A model generated the notes under the pieces. It did no database searches and was not told the origin of the DNA. It was given only the letters and a program-made list of their open reading frames with translations. From Phaseolus vulgaris (lineage: Eukaryota > Streptophyta > Magnoliopsida > Fabales > Fabaceae): a DNA stretch of 64,000 nucleotides. The position numbers and the translations under genes were made by a program. The stretch is from positions 62,001 through 126,000 of the forward strand of contig NW_027174122.1 in the NCBI RefSeq assembly GCF_000499845.2. The letters are read 5' to 3'. Positions within the stretch are counted from its first letter, which is position 1; each line of letters starts with the position of its first letter. Shown piece by piece: positions 54,579 through 64,000 of the stretch.

Positions 54579-55575
54579 GCATTGATTCTTCTACTATAAG
54601 CAACCTTTTATTGAAGACTCTATATGCATGACCATTCAAAGCATAACCAATGTGCACACCTTCATCAGATTTAGCATCAAACTTACCAAGATTTTCTTTG
54701 CCATTATTCAATACAAAACATTTACACCCAAATACTCTAAGGTGGCTACACTAGGTTTTCTGCCCTTATACAATTCATATGGGGTTTTCTTAAGAATTGG
54801 TCTTATTAAGGTCCTATTTAAGACATAACCTGCAGTATAAACAGCATCAGCCCAAAAATACTTAGGAAGCTTAGATTCATTTAACATAGTTCTAGCAAGT
54901 TCCTCTAGTGATCTATTTTTCCTTTCAACTACACCATTTTGTTGGGGTGTCCTAGGGGCTGAAAAGGTATGAGCTATCCCATGCTTCTCACAGAACCTCT
55001 CAAACTTAGCATTTTGAAACTCTCCCCCATGATCACTTCGAATTGATTTATGCAGCAACCATTTTCATTTTGCAGAATTTTTGCTAATCTCTTAAAGGCA
55101 GAATAAGCATCATGTTTATGTGCAAGAAATAGAGTCCATGTAAATCTAGAGTAATCATCCACAACAACTAAAGCATACAAATTTCCAGCCAAGCTAGCAA
55201 CTCTAGATGGACCAAATAAGTCCATATGTAACACACCAATGGATTTTTTGTAGAGACAATATCCTTTAACTTGAAAGAGGATTTGATTTGTTTACCTTTC
55301 ACACAAGCATCACAAAGCCTGTTGTCCTGAAATTTAATGTTAGGTAAACCAGAAACTAAATCTTTAGATTTCAATTTATTCAAGTGATTTGTGTGTATGT
55401 GAGCTAACCTCCTGTGCCACAACCAAGACTCATCACTTCTGGACAGCAAACACTCATTTGAAGAGTTAGTTTCCATGATATTCAACAGATAAATGTTATT
55501 CACTCTCTTACCAGTAAACAGTACCTTACTAGATGAATTACTTGAGATTGTGCAGCCATTTGACTCAAAATTCAC
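54579..55575 (-). pseudogene. pol: K2 integrase, in three shifted pieces
   Basis: Piece 1 (55575-55240) has the HHCC finger: HRRLAHIHTNHLNKL ... CDACVKGKQ. Piece 2 (55234-55040) has HMDLFGPSRVASLAGNLYAL with the first catalytic D. Piece 3 (55058-54708) has IRSDHGGEFQNAKFE with the second D, PQQNGVVERKNRSL with E, and the conserved FWADAVYTAGYVLNR. Frameshifts lie near 55240, 55050 and 54715. All catalytic residues survive. Confidence 0.9.
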
Positions 55576-55601
55576 TTTGTATCCTTTGTCACAAAGCTGA
55601 C

Positions 55602-55865
55602 TTATGCTGAGAAGACTATGCTTAGTCCTTCTACATACAGCACATTCTCAATGGTTGTTGAATTCCCTGTTCCAACAGTTCCTCTGCCCAAAATCCTCCC
55701 TCGGTTATTATCACCATAGGTTACATGTCCTTCTGCTTTGAGCTTTAAGCTGGTGAACTTTGTAAGATCTCCAGTCATATGCTTGGAACAGCCACTGTCC
55801 AAGTACCACTGGTTTTTCTTGCTTCCAATCTGCAAAACAGAATAAAAAATATACAAATGGTACCC
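55602..55865 (-). pseudogene. pol: K2 aspartic protease
   Basis: KKNQWYLDSGCSKHMTGD is the copia retropepsin active site with its aspartate intact, followed by VTYGDNNRGRILGRGTVGTG and IENVLYVEGLS. The frame is lost near 55610 (expected LLSISQLCDKGYKVNF; the rest is in the next frame) and it is cut off from gag by a stop. Confidence 0.87.
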
Positions 55866-57538
55866 TTTTCAGTATAGGGTCCAGCACAGATTAAACCTTC
55901 TCTTTGGTAGCCATTTAGCTAAGTTCTTAGGCACAAGATGCTTTCTAGCAATGCAAGACCTAGATGTATGACCAGATTTCATGCAGTAAAAACAGGTTAC
56001 ATGAGATGCCTTTTTGCCACTGTTAAAAGCTGAAAAAACTGATTTTGCTGGAACAAAAAAACTTGAAAGCTTTTTGACATTGGTTGTATTTCCAGGGGTA
56101 TAACCAAGTCCATTCTTATTGAAAACAGCATTCTGTGATCCAAGGAGAGACTCAAGGTTTTCTCTTCCCTTGGTGAAATTGGAAAGGGTTTTCAGCAAAT
56201 ATTCCACTTGTTTTTCCAATCTTTTGCAGTTTTCACAGTTTTTAATAGAGGCATGCAAGCAAGTCAGTTCAAGGCTTACCAAATCTGTTTTGGCCTTATG
56301 CAATTCTTCCTCAAGTGTTTTTACTTTAGGTGCAAGCACATTATTTACCTTTTGCAGCTTATTGCATATTACAGCTAGCCTATTGGCTTCATCATGTGTT
56401 TCCTTGAAGGCAGCAAGCAAATCATCATAGTTATCAGAATCAGCAGAAAAATTACTTACTGATTCAGAGCTTGACTCCTCATCCTTCATCATGAAGCACA
56501 AATTGTTCTCCTCATCTTCTGTTGAAGAGCTGCTAGTTGAGGATACTTCATTTTCCTCCCATGAGATGTAGGCTCTTCTTCCTTTGTTCCTTTCAAATTT
56601 CTTGCTGGCAGATTTGTCCCTTGTTTGATTGTCTGGACAATCTGTTTTGATATGCCCTGTTTTGCCACATCCAAAGCAAGTATATTTAGAGGAATTTGAA
56701 TCATTGGGTTTAGGATACCTTCTTTTCTGCTGGTTCCTATTTTTGCTTTTCTTCCTCAGGAATTTGCTGAATCTTTTTGTAAGAAGGCTGATTGTATCAT
56801 CATCTTCAGCATCTTCTTTTTCTTCCTTGATCTCATCCAATTCAGTTGCTTTCAGTGCAAGACCTTTGGGTTTTCTCTCTGTTGTTTCCTGCTCTTTAAG
56901 TCTTTTAAGCTCTAGCTCATGCTCCATCAGCTTTCCAAACAGTGCAGCAGTTCCCAATTTGACAGATCACGGCTTTCAGAGATAGCTGTCACCTTTGGTT
57001 GCCAGCTTCTGTCGAGGCACTTCAATATCTTTATGTTGAGCTCCTCTCTGTCAAATTCTTTTCCCAAGCCAGTGAGGTGATTCACAATGTGGGTGAATCT
57101 TTTTGCACATCAGCAATGCTCTCCTCGGGTTGCATTCTGAACAGCTCATATTCTTGGATGAGTGCATGTTTCCTTGACCTTTTCACATCTTCAGTACCCT
57201 TCATGAGTCACTTCTAAGACTTCCCACATCTCCTTAGCTGACTTACATTGAGATATCCTGAAGAACTCATCCATTGTCAATGCAGAGGTTATGATGTTCT
57301 TGGCCACAAGATCATGTTGAGCCTTCCTCCTTTCGGTCTCATTCCATTCTGATCTTGGCTTTTCCACTTGTTCATCCTTGACAACCTGCATTGGCACATA
57401 AGGTCCATTGACCACAGCTTCCCAAATTAATGCATCAATGGATTCCATAAAATTCTCATTCTAACTTTCCAAAATGCATAATTCATTCCATTAAACATAG
57501 GTGGTCTATTAACAGCAGAACCTCAGCAAAAAGCACAT
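55866..57538 (-). pseudogene. gag: K2 gag with two zinc knuckles
   Basis: It probably starts at ATG 57538 and soon reads NRPPMFNGMNYAFWKVRMRI after a frameshift, then MESIDALIWEAVVNGPYVP (57448). UBN2-type core: ITSALTMDEFFRISQCKSAK, KEMWEVLEVTHEG, then after a shift near 57195 EYELFRMQPEESI and ILKCLDRSWQPKVTAI. The first CCHC is CFGCGKTGHIKTDC and the second CFYCMKSGHTSRSC, with a coiled coil between (DLLAAFKETHDEANRLAVIC). It ends at LAKWLPKRRFN before protease. At least three frameshifts. Confidence 0.88.
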
Positions 57539-57601
57539 TAAACTCAGACATTATTACAAACAAACTTGATTAAAATACAAGTCCTAGCTCTTGATACCAA
57601 T

Positions 57602-59380
57602 TGTTGGGTTTAATAGTGCCAAAGTTCAAGAGGGGGGGTGAATTGACCTTTTAAAACTTTCTCGCAGAAACAGTGTTTAACCAGTTTTACAGAAAATAAA
57701 TCGATTTATGTGAAAATGAACAGATTTATTTCAGCACTGTTTTTGTTTGAAAAGCTTTTAATTCAGCAAGGTTAATCACAAGATTATGCAGTAGAATTTC
57801 CAGATGCACACACACAGATATCAGATTGAAAAACAGTGAAACACAAAACAGCAAGCTTAATTTCAAGCAAGTGATTAAGGTTCAATTGGGCTGAAAATTG
57901 AGACCTTTGCAAACAACTGTTCCAGTGGCTTTTAACAGACTATGAGTGTTCTTTGAAACAATTTTCCAGAAATTAAGAACAATGAATCACAGAACAGCAA
58001 GCTTCAACTTTAAGCAATTTGTTTAAGGTTCAATTAATAGCATTGACAGTTTCTTGAAGCCTATCACAGTCAATCTGTTCCAATGGTTTTAGCAGATTTA
58101 TATGTTCTTATCAGATTCAAACACCTTTTTCAGAAATCAAGAACAGTATGCACAGTGCCCAGAAAGAACAGATTTATTTTCAATTGAACAGATTTATTTC
58201 TTTGCTGTTTTATCAATTATGCAGAAACGAAATTGCAGAGAGAGAGAGAGAATGAACACAAGCAATTATACTGGTTCACTCAACCTGAGCTACATCCAGT
58301 CTTCACCAACAACAGGTGGAAATCACTAACACACAGTACAACCAAGTACAATTCCCACTGTTCTTGAAACCTACAAGAACTTAGGTACTCTTGCTGAAAA
58401 AACCTATTTCAGCATCACACACACACACTCTCTCAAGAACACCTATCAAGAAGAGTGTTCAACCAAACTATTACAAGAATAAGAAGTGAAACGACTACAC
58501 CTGATTGAGGTAACAAAGATCTGCCTTAAACCAGTAGGCAAGATTGCTAGAACAGTAGCTGCACCTCACACCAAGCTTTTGGAACCAAACCAAGAACAAG
58601 CACTTTGTGATTTTTGAAATCTTTGAAGAACAAATGCTAATCCTTGAAAACACTTAACTCTCTCTAAAACTTGTTTTTGCAAATGTATGAACTGTTTGAA
58701 TCGTTTTAAACTCAGAAAACAAGTTTGCATTTTATAGAAAGCCAGCTTATAACAGAATTTTGAAAAACAGTTAAAGCTGTTATAAAATGAACAGATTGAA
58801 AATAAAATGAACAGATTTATTTTCAAAAGCAGTTAGAGAATCTGTTAAGTGAGGAGACTTAGTCAACCATTCTGGTGCTGAGATAAAACTGAAAAACGTT
58901 TAAGCTTGACATGGCACCAGAGAAAAAGAATCTATTCATTTACAGATGAACAGATTTATTTTTCAAAACGAAAACAGAGAAAGTTTAACTATTTAAAACT
59001 CAGTCGTTTTGAAAAGAAGAAGACTTAGTCAAAATACCTGATGCACAAAATCAATTTTTACAAGACTTTAGCCAAGGCATCAGTGAAAAATGAATCTGTT
59101 TATTTAGAAAAGAACAGATTTATTTTTATGCAGTAAACGTGTTTTTGTGTAAAACATGTGAAAAACAGTTTAAGAAAACTTATGCTTGTTCTTATCACAT
59201 GGCCAGTGGTTATGAGGTGAGTTACTCAGCAAAAAGCTACTCTTAGACAACCTCTAAGCACTAACTAAGACATACTTAAAGCAAAGCACAAATACATGAA
59301 AGTACATAAAGTCTTCATCAAACACTACATATAAGTCTTCATCAAACACAATCTTGAAGGGGCAGCAACCATCTTCAACA
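57602..59380 (-). repeat. K2 5' LTR
   Basis: 1779 bp with the same ends as the 3' LTR. The PBS sits one base to its left (57587-57600). Confidence 0.93.
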
Positions 59381-59385
59381 CAATT

Positions 59386-59547
59386 GAGGGTTTGTTGTTC
59401 CACATGGAATTAATGTTTATTATAATACATATATACTTCAAAATGAAGTGATGCAAAAACAGAAGTTGATTGCATATATTTTTGTAAATAACTATTATAT
59501 TAATACTACTGTAATATTTAGACCGAGAGTTGAAACTTTGACAAAAA
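59386..59547. other. Flanking DNA right of K2
   Basis: AT-rich sequence without coding signal, continuing from 49119 across the K2 insertion. It meets the orphan Tat pol fragment at about 59548. Confidence 0.5.
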
Positions 59548-61612
59548 CAATGGCATAGATCCTGACTTCCTATGTCATCATCTCACCATGGACCCCAGGT
59601 CCGACCTGTTCGCCAGAGAAGACGAAAGTTCAACGACGAGAGGCGTCAGGTCGTCAGAGAAGACACAAAGAAACTGATGAGGGCTGGCCACATCAGGGAG
59701 ATTCAGTACCCTGAGTGGCTAGCCAATGTGGTGCTAGTGAAGAAGGCCGACAGGAAATGGAGGATGTGCGTCGACTTCACAGACCTCAACAAGGCCTATC
59801 CGAAGGACTCCTACCCGCTGCCCAGTATTGATGCTTTGATAGACAGTGCGTCTGGCTGCAGGCTACTCAACTTCCTGGATGCCTTTTCTGGTTACAACCA
59901 GATCATGATGCACCCCAGGGACAAGTGCAAGACGAAGTTCATGACTGAGCTATCTTGTTACTGTTATAAGGTGATGCCCTTTGGGCTTAAAAACGCAGGG
60001 GCGACGTACCAAAGGCTGATGGACAGAGTGTTAGCACCCATGCTAGGGCAGAATGTCCAAGCGTATGTAGATGACATGGTGGTCACCTCCTAGCAAAGGG
60101 AGCAATACGTAGCAGACCTAGAGGAGCTATGAACCACAATAGCCAAGTACAGGTTGAAGCTGAACCTAGAGAAGTGTGTATTCGGAGTAGAAGCAGGAAA
60201 GTTCTTGGGGTTTCTACTCACTGAACCTGGGATACAGGTGAATCCTGAGAAGTGCGCTGCTATAATATTCATGAGGAGCCCGATCTCAGTTAAGGAGGTG
60301 CAATAGTTGATAGGGCGCATGACTGCTTTATCCAGATTCGTATCAGCAAGAAAGATAAGGGCATCCTTATTTCCAGTGCCTGAAAAGAAACAACAGGTTC
60401 ATATGGACCAGAGAGTGCGAAAAGGCGTTCTTAAAGCTGAAGGAGTATCTGGCCAGTCCACCAGTGTTGTGCAAGCCACAGCTAGGTACTCCACTCCGCC
60501 TGTACTTCGCAGTAACAGAGAAGGCGATCAGTTCGGTTCTGCTGCAGAACAGGACGAGGTGCAAAAGCTGATCTACTATGTTAGCAAAGTATTGCAGGGG
60601 CTAGAGGTGAGATACCAGGCCATAGAGAAAGCGGCTCTGGAAGTAGTGTTCTCAGCGCGAAGACTTCGCCACTACTTCCAGAGCTTTACGGTAATAGTGA
60701 TGACAAACCTTCCAATTCGCAAGGTCTTACAGAACCCCAGATGTGGCAGGCAGGATGGTGCGATGGGCGGTAGAGCTATCAGAGTTCGATGTGCAATATG
60801 AGCGTAGAGGCCCCATTAAAGGCTAGGTTTATGCTGACTTTGTCGTAGAGCTCTCCTCGGCAGCCACACACCAAGAAGGAGCAGGTTTCAGATTTGTACT
60901 CTCCGTAGATGGTTTCTCCAACCAACAAGGTAGTGAGGATGGAGTGATCTTGGAAGGACCAGATGGCTTGCTAATTAAGCAGGCTCTGCTGTTCGCTTTC
61001 AAGGCCAATAACAGCTAGACAGAGTATGAAGCCCTGATCACTGGAATGCTGCTAGCAAAAGAGATATGTGCGAAAGGTTTGTTGGCAAAGAGTGACTCAT
61101 TGCTAGTCACAGATCAGATCATGGGGGAGTATCAAGCTAAAAGACCCCAGATGGCTACATATCTAGAATACATCCAGGTTCTGAGGAGACGTTTGAGGTG
61201 TTCGAGTTAGTCCATGTGCCCAGAGAACAAATCTCCCGAACAGACTTGCTTGCAAAGCTCGCTAGTTTGGGCAAGGGGGGTAGACAGAGGACAGTTATTC
61301 AGGAGACCCTGAGGACACCTCGGACTACCACAAAAAAACATTGCAGAAATCCAGTAGATCAGCCACATCGGAAGGGGTGAGGAGGAGTCATTGGTCGTTA
61401 ACACAGGAAACGTTAAAAACGCGTAGAATAAGCGTGTACCCAGTTGCTGAGGAAAGGTCGTCACAGGTTTACCAAGTCAAAACAAGAGAAACTTGGATGA
61501 CACCCTACCAACGCTATTTGGCTGATGAAATACTCCCGCTAGAGCCCATAGAGGCCAGAAAAATCAATCAAGAAAAATTCGAGCATGTACACCTTGATCG
61601 ATGGAAAGTTGT
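59548..61612 (+). pseudogene. pol: Orphan Tat-type pol fragment (RT and both RNase H domains)
   Basis: Plus strand, opposite to T1-T3. It starts at GIDPDFLCHHLTMD and runs in shifted frames through VRPVRQRRRKFNDERRQVV, WLANVVLVKKADRKWRMCVD, MPFGLKNAGATYQRLMD and AYVDDMVVTS, then TAG at 60091. It continues through KYRLKLNLEKCVFGVEAGKF, degenerate RNase H, and the archaeal-like RNase H (LSVDGFSNQQGSEDGVILEG, EYEALITGMLLAKE). It fades out at about TLIDGKL, before integrase. Many stops (60091, about 60130, about 60303, about 60823, 61016) and frameshifts show it is old. No LTR or gag accompanies it. Confidence 0.87.
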
Positions 61613-61956
61613 GTTGAAGATGGGAAGCTTTGATGTATCAAATCCTCATGAAGCCTGAAGTTGTGTTATGTTTTAGGTCTAGGTTTTGTTATGGGGTTTA
61701 GAATCTTTCTAAGATCAGTATTGATTCTCAAACAAAGCTTATTTCAATCTGTTTTAAAGATTAAAGTGTTTTTCCATGCAAAGGGAAAAACAACCGATAA
61801 AGTTTCGAGATAATCGGTTGTTTGTCGCTTAGCTGGCAAAGGTGTTTTGAAACTATTTTTTTGAATCAGTTGTATAATTATAAAAACCATTCAACCGGTT
61901 AAATCATGGTTTTAACCGATTAAATGTATGTTTTCATAACAGTTTTTTGAAAAAAC
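61613..61956 (+). repeat. Probable start of another copia-type LTR
   Basis: It begins TGTTGAAGATGGGAAGC, sharing its first 12 bases with the K2 LTR (element sense), then diverges. It contains AAACAACCGATAAAG and AATCGGTTGTTTG, the motif class of the K1 LTR. It interrupts the Tat pol fragment and is itself cut by S3 at 61957. The end is not seen. Confidence 0.45.
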
Positions 61957-63130
61957 TGTACCGTCCCGTATCCGGGCGTTGACTAAGTCAAAGTCAAAGT
62001 CAACGGCTGTGGAGTCAAAGTCAACGCAAGGCGTCGCCTAGGTGGAGAGACGCCAAGAGGAAGCGTCGCCAAGGCAAGGCGTCGCCTAGGTGAAGGCGTC
62101 GCCTAGGTGAAGGCGTCGCCCAACCAGGGCGTCGCCAGATCAAACAGTGCTAAAGCAAGGCAATCACGGTGTGGTTCCCCGATACCCATGGGTAGGGAAG
62201 ACCATGGAGGGAGCGACGCCGTGGGAAGGCCTCAGGTCCCGATAACCCGGGGCAGTGATAAAGAGAGAGGAAAAGGTGGGCTTCAAGGCCATAGCAATAG
62301 TACCAGTGTAGGGCAGCCTGACTCGTGAAGTGCTCCTGCCGCCCCAGAGACGCCTGTGGGAAAAGATACGACTCAAGAGGAAGGTCACGCCCAGGGCAAC
62401 CGGGTGCAGGGCACGAGAGGAAGGCAGATATGCTCTCAAAATAAGTGACTAGATACTTGGGGGCAATGAGTTGGCACCCAAAAAGTCACCCTAGCGCAGT
62501 AGCACTCCCAAGCAGGAGGACTCACACGTAGAAACGTCCCCAGATGGGCAGAAACGCCCCCAGATGGGGTCATGGGTCGTGAGGCCTCCACGTGTACGAC
62601 AGCCATGCCAGAATAGAAACACCCTTTAGTCAGGTGCCAGGTAATTAAAAGTCATTCAATACAGTTTCCCTTTCGAGCATTCAGTACTATAATGGCTCCC
62701 AAGCGTTTCAACGTCTTAAATGCGCTACGTTTTCTAATTAAACGCTTTAATGAGTGCGTTACGTTTGCGATTAAAAGCGCTTTAAGGCGCTTTAAATGCT
62801 TGGGAAGTTTAAATAGCGCAGAGAATGTTGGGAAAAGGGTTCGAACTTTCTGCAAATTTACCAGAGCTCTCTATTGCTTGCTTGTGCTTCATTAGTTACG
62901 AACAAGGGACTGGGGAATATTTTTGCCTGAGAGAGAGAACACAGATACACAGTACACAGTTATTTCTTACCACCTTCAGAGTGCCATACGCGGTGCTCAG
63001 AGACGGAGGTGAACAGTTTTGGTGTTTCTTGCTGGCTGACTTGAGCGTCGGAGTGCAAACGGCCGCTAGGGCGCCTCTTTGTCCTCTTTTTGCAGGAATC
63101 CACAGGCAATCAGTGGGAAGGAGTCCCTAG
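61957..63130 (+). repeat. S3: T3-family LTR, inverted and interrupted
   Basis: TGTACCGTCCCGTATCCGGG... reads in the opposite direction to S1, S2 and T3. It is preceded by AAAAC (61952-61956), a likely TSD copy. It lacks the last roughly 75 bases expected (AACGGTTGAGG...GGACGGAACA) because a K2-family LTR starts at 63131; the remainder should lie beyond the window. The hairpin with two CCATGG is near 62188-62212. Confidence 0.85.
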
Positions 63131-64000
63131 TGTTGAAGATGGTTGCTGCCCCCTTCAAGATTGTGTTTGATGAAGACTTATATGTAGTGTTTGATGAAGA
63201 CTTGTATGTAATTTTCATGTATTTTTTCTTTGCTTTAAGTATGTCTTAGTTAGTGCTTAGAGGTTGTCTAAGAGTGGGCTTTTTGCTGAGTAACTCACCT
63301 CATAACCACTGGCCATGTGATAAGAACAAGCATAAGTTTCTTAAACTGTTTTTCACATGTTTTACACAAAAAACACGTTACTGCATAAAAATAAATCTGT
63401 TCTTTCTAAATAAACAGATTCATTTTTTCACTGATGCCTTGGCTAAAGTCTTGTAAAAATTAGATTTTGTGCATCAGGTATTTTGACTAAGTCTTCCTTC
63501 TTTCAAAACGACTGAGTTTTAAATTGTTAAACTTTCACTGTTTTCGTTTTGAAAATAAATCTGTTCATCTGTAAATGAATAGATTCTTTTGCCTCTGGTA
63601 CCATGTCAAGCTTAAACGTTTTTCAGTTTTTATCTCAGCACCAGAATGGTTGACTAAGTCCTCCTCACTTAACAGATTCTCTAACTGCTTTTGAAAATAA
63701 ATCAGTTTATTTTATTTTCAATCTGCTCATTTTATAAACAGCTTTAACTGTATTTCAAATTCTGTTTATAAGCTGGCTTTCTATAAAATGCAAACTTGTT
63801 TCTGAGCTTAATAACGATTCAAACAGTTCATATTTATTTGCAAAAAACAAGTTTTGACAGCAGAGAGTTAAGTGTTTTCAAAGGATTAGCATTTGTTCTT
63901 AATCACAAAGTGCTTGTTCTTGGCTTGGTTCAAAGCTTGGTGTGAGGTGCAGCTACTGTTCTAGCAATCTTGCCTACTGGTTTAAGGCAGATCTGTGTAT
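63131..64000 (+). repeat. K2-family LTR, running off the window
   Basis: It begins TGTTGAAGATGGTTGCTGCC and matches the K2 LTR in reverse orientation (59380 downward) up to the window end, with scattered differences. It is about half the length of a K2 LTR. It is inserted in S3; CCTAG at 63126-63130 is the expected left TSD. Whether it is a solo LTR or the edge of a full plus-strand element cannot be told. Confidence 0.88.

Larger units (their letters stand above)
49125..59380 (-). mobile_element. K2: SIRE-like Ty1/copia element with a third ORF
   Basis: LTRs of about 1.78 kb (49125-50898 and 57602-59380), perfect TSD CAATT (49120-49124 and 59381-59385), and PBS TTGGTATCAAGAGC in element sense at 57587-57600. 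Reading right to left: gag, protease, integrase, RT, RNase H (copia order), then a sense-strand third ORF before the polypurine tract CAACAGGGGGAGAT. Every gene has at least one frameshift. Long gag with two CCHC knuckles, long LTRs and an extra ORF fit the SIRE lineage. Confidence 0.92.

Noticed and set aside
58566..58826. An 86-codon minus-strand frame in the K2 5' LTR, rich in Phe and Cys
   Set aside because: LTR sequence. The equivalent frame is not kept in the 3' LTR.

Overview
The window is repeat-dense plant nuclear DNA, probably from a legume (inferred from the style of the element families; no host gene is present to confirm it). I find no host gene, tRNA, rRNA or CRISPR array. Almost every base belongs to LTR retrotransposons nested inside one another, as in pericentromeric heterochromatin. 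I use local names: T = Tat-type Ty3/gypsy, K = SIRE-like Ty1/copia, N = small non-autonomous gypsy, R = CRM-like chromovirus, S = isolated LTRs of the T3 family.

Layout. T1 (1-4924, minus, cut by the window edge) is inserted in the 5' LTR of K1. K1 (4925-48630, plus) is a defective copia element that hosts most of the window. It was hit by S1 (6772-7878, TSD AAAAC), N1 (9311-14413, TSD CTGTC), T2 (15192-45822, TSD ACAAC) and S2 (46800-47991, TSD GCTCC). T2 has T3 inside its reverse transcriptase (24267-41938, TSD AACTT), and T3 has R1 inside one of its accessory exons (30464-38249, TSD TACTG). To the right lie K2 (49125-59380, minus, TSD CAATT), an orphan Tat pol fragment (59548-61612, plus), the start of another copia-like LTR (61613-61956), S3 (61957-63130), and a K2-family LTR that runs off the window (63131-64000). 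By-eye LTR divergence falls with nesting depth (T2 about 2.3%, T3 about 0.8%, R1 about 0.5%), as the insertion order requires.

How the genes work together. T1 and T2 encode Gag, aspartic protease, RT, two RNase H modules and integrase on the minus strand. T2 also carries a plus-strand (antisense) gene between pol and the 3' LTR. T3 keeps Gag-protease but has no RT, RNase H or integrase of its own, and carries two different members of the same antisense gene family separated by an LTR-like remnant. All three antisense genes have a phase-1 intron at the homologous position, and splicing gives a single open frame in each model apart from a few late mutations. Two of them also have a matching 5'UTR intron. 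These intron-bearing antisense genes inside retrotransposons are the most interesting content of the window.
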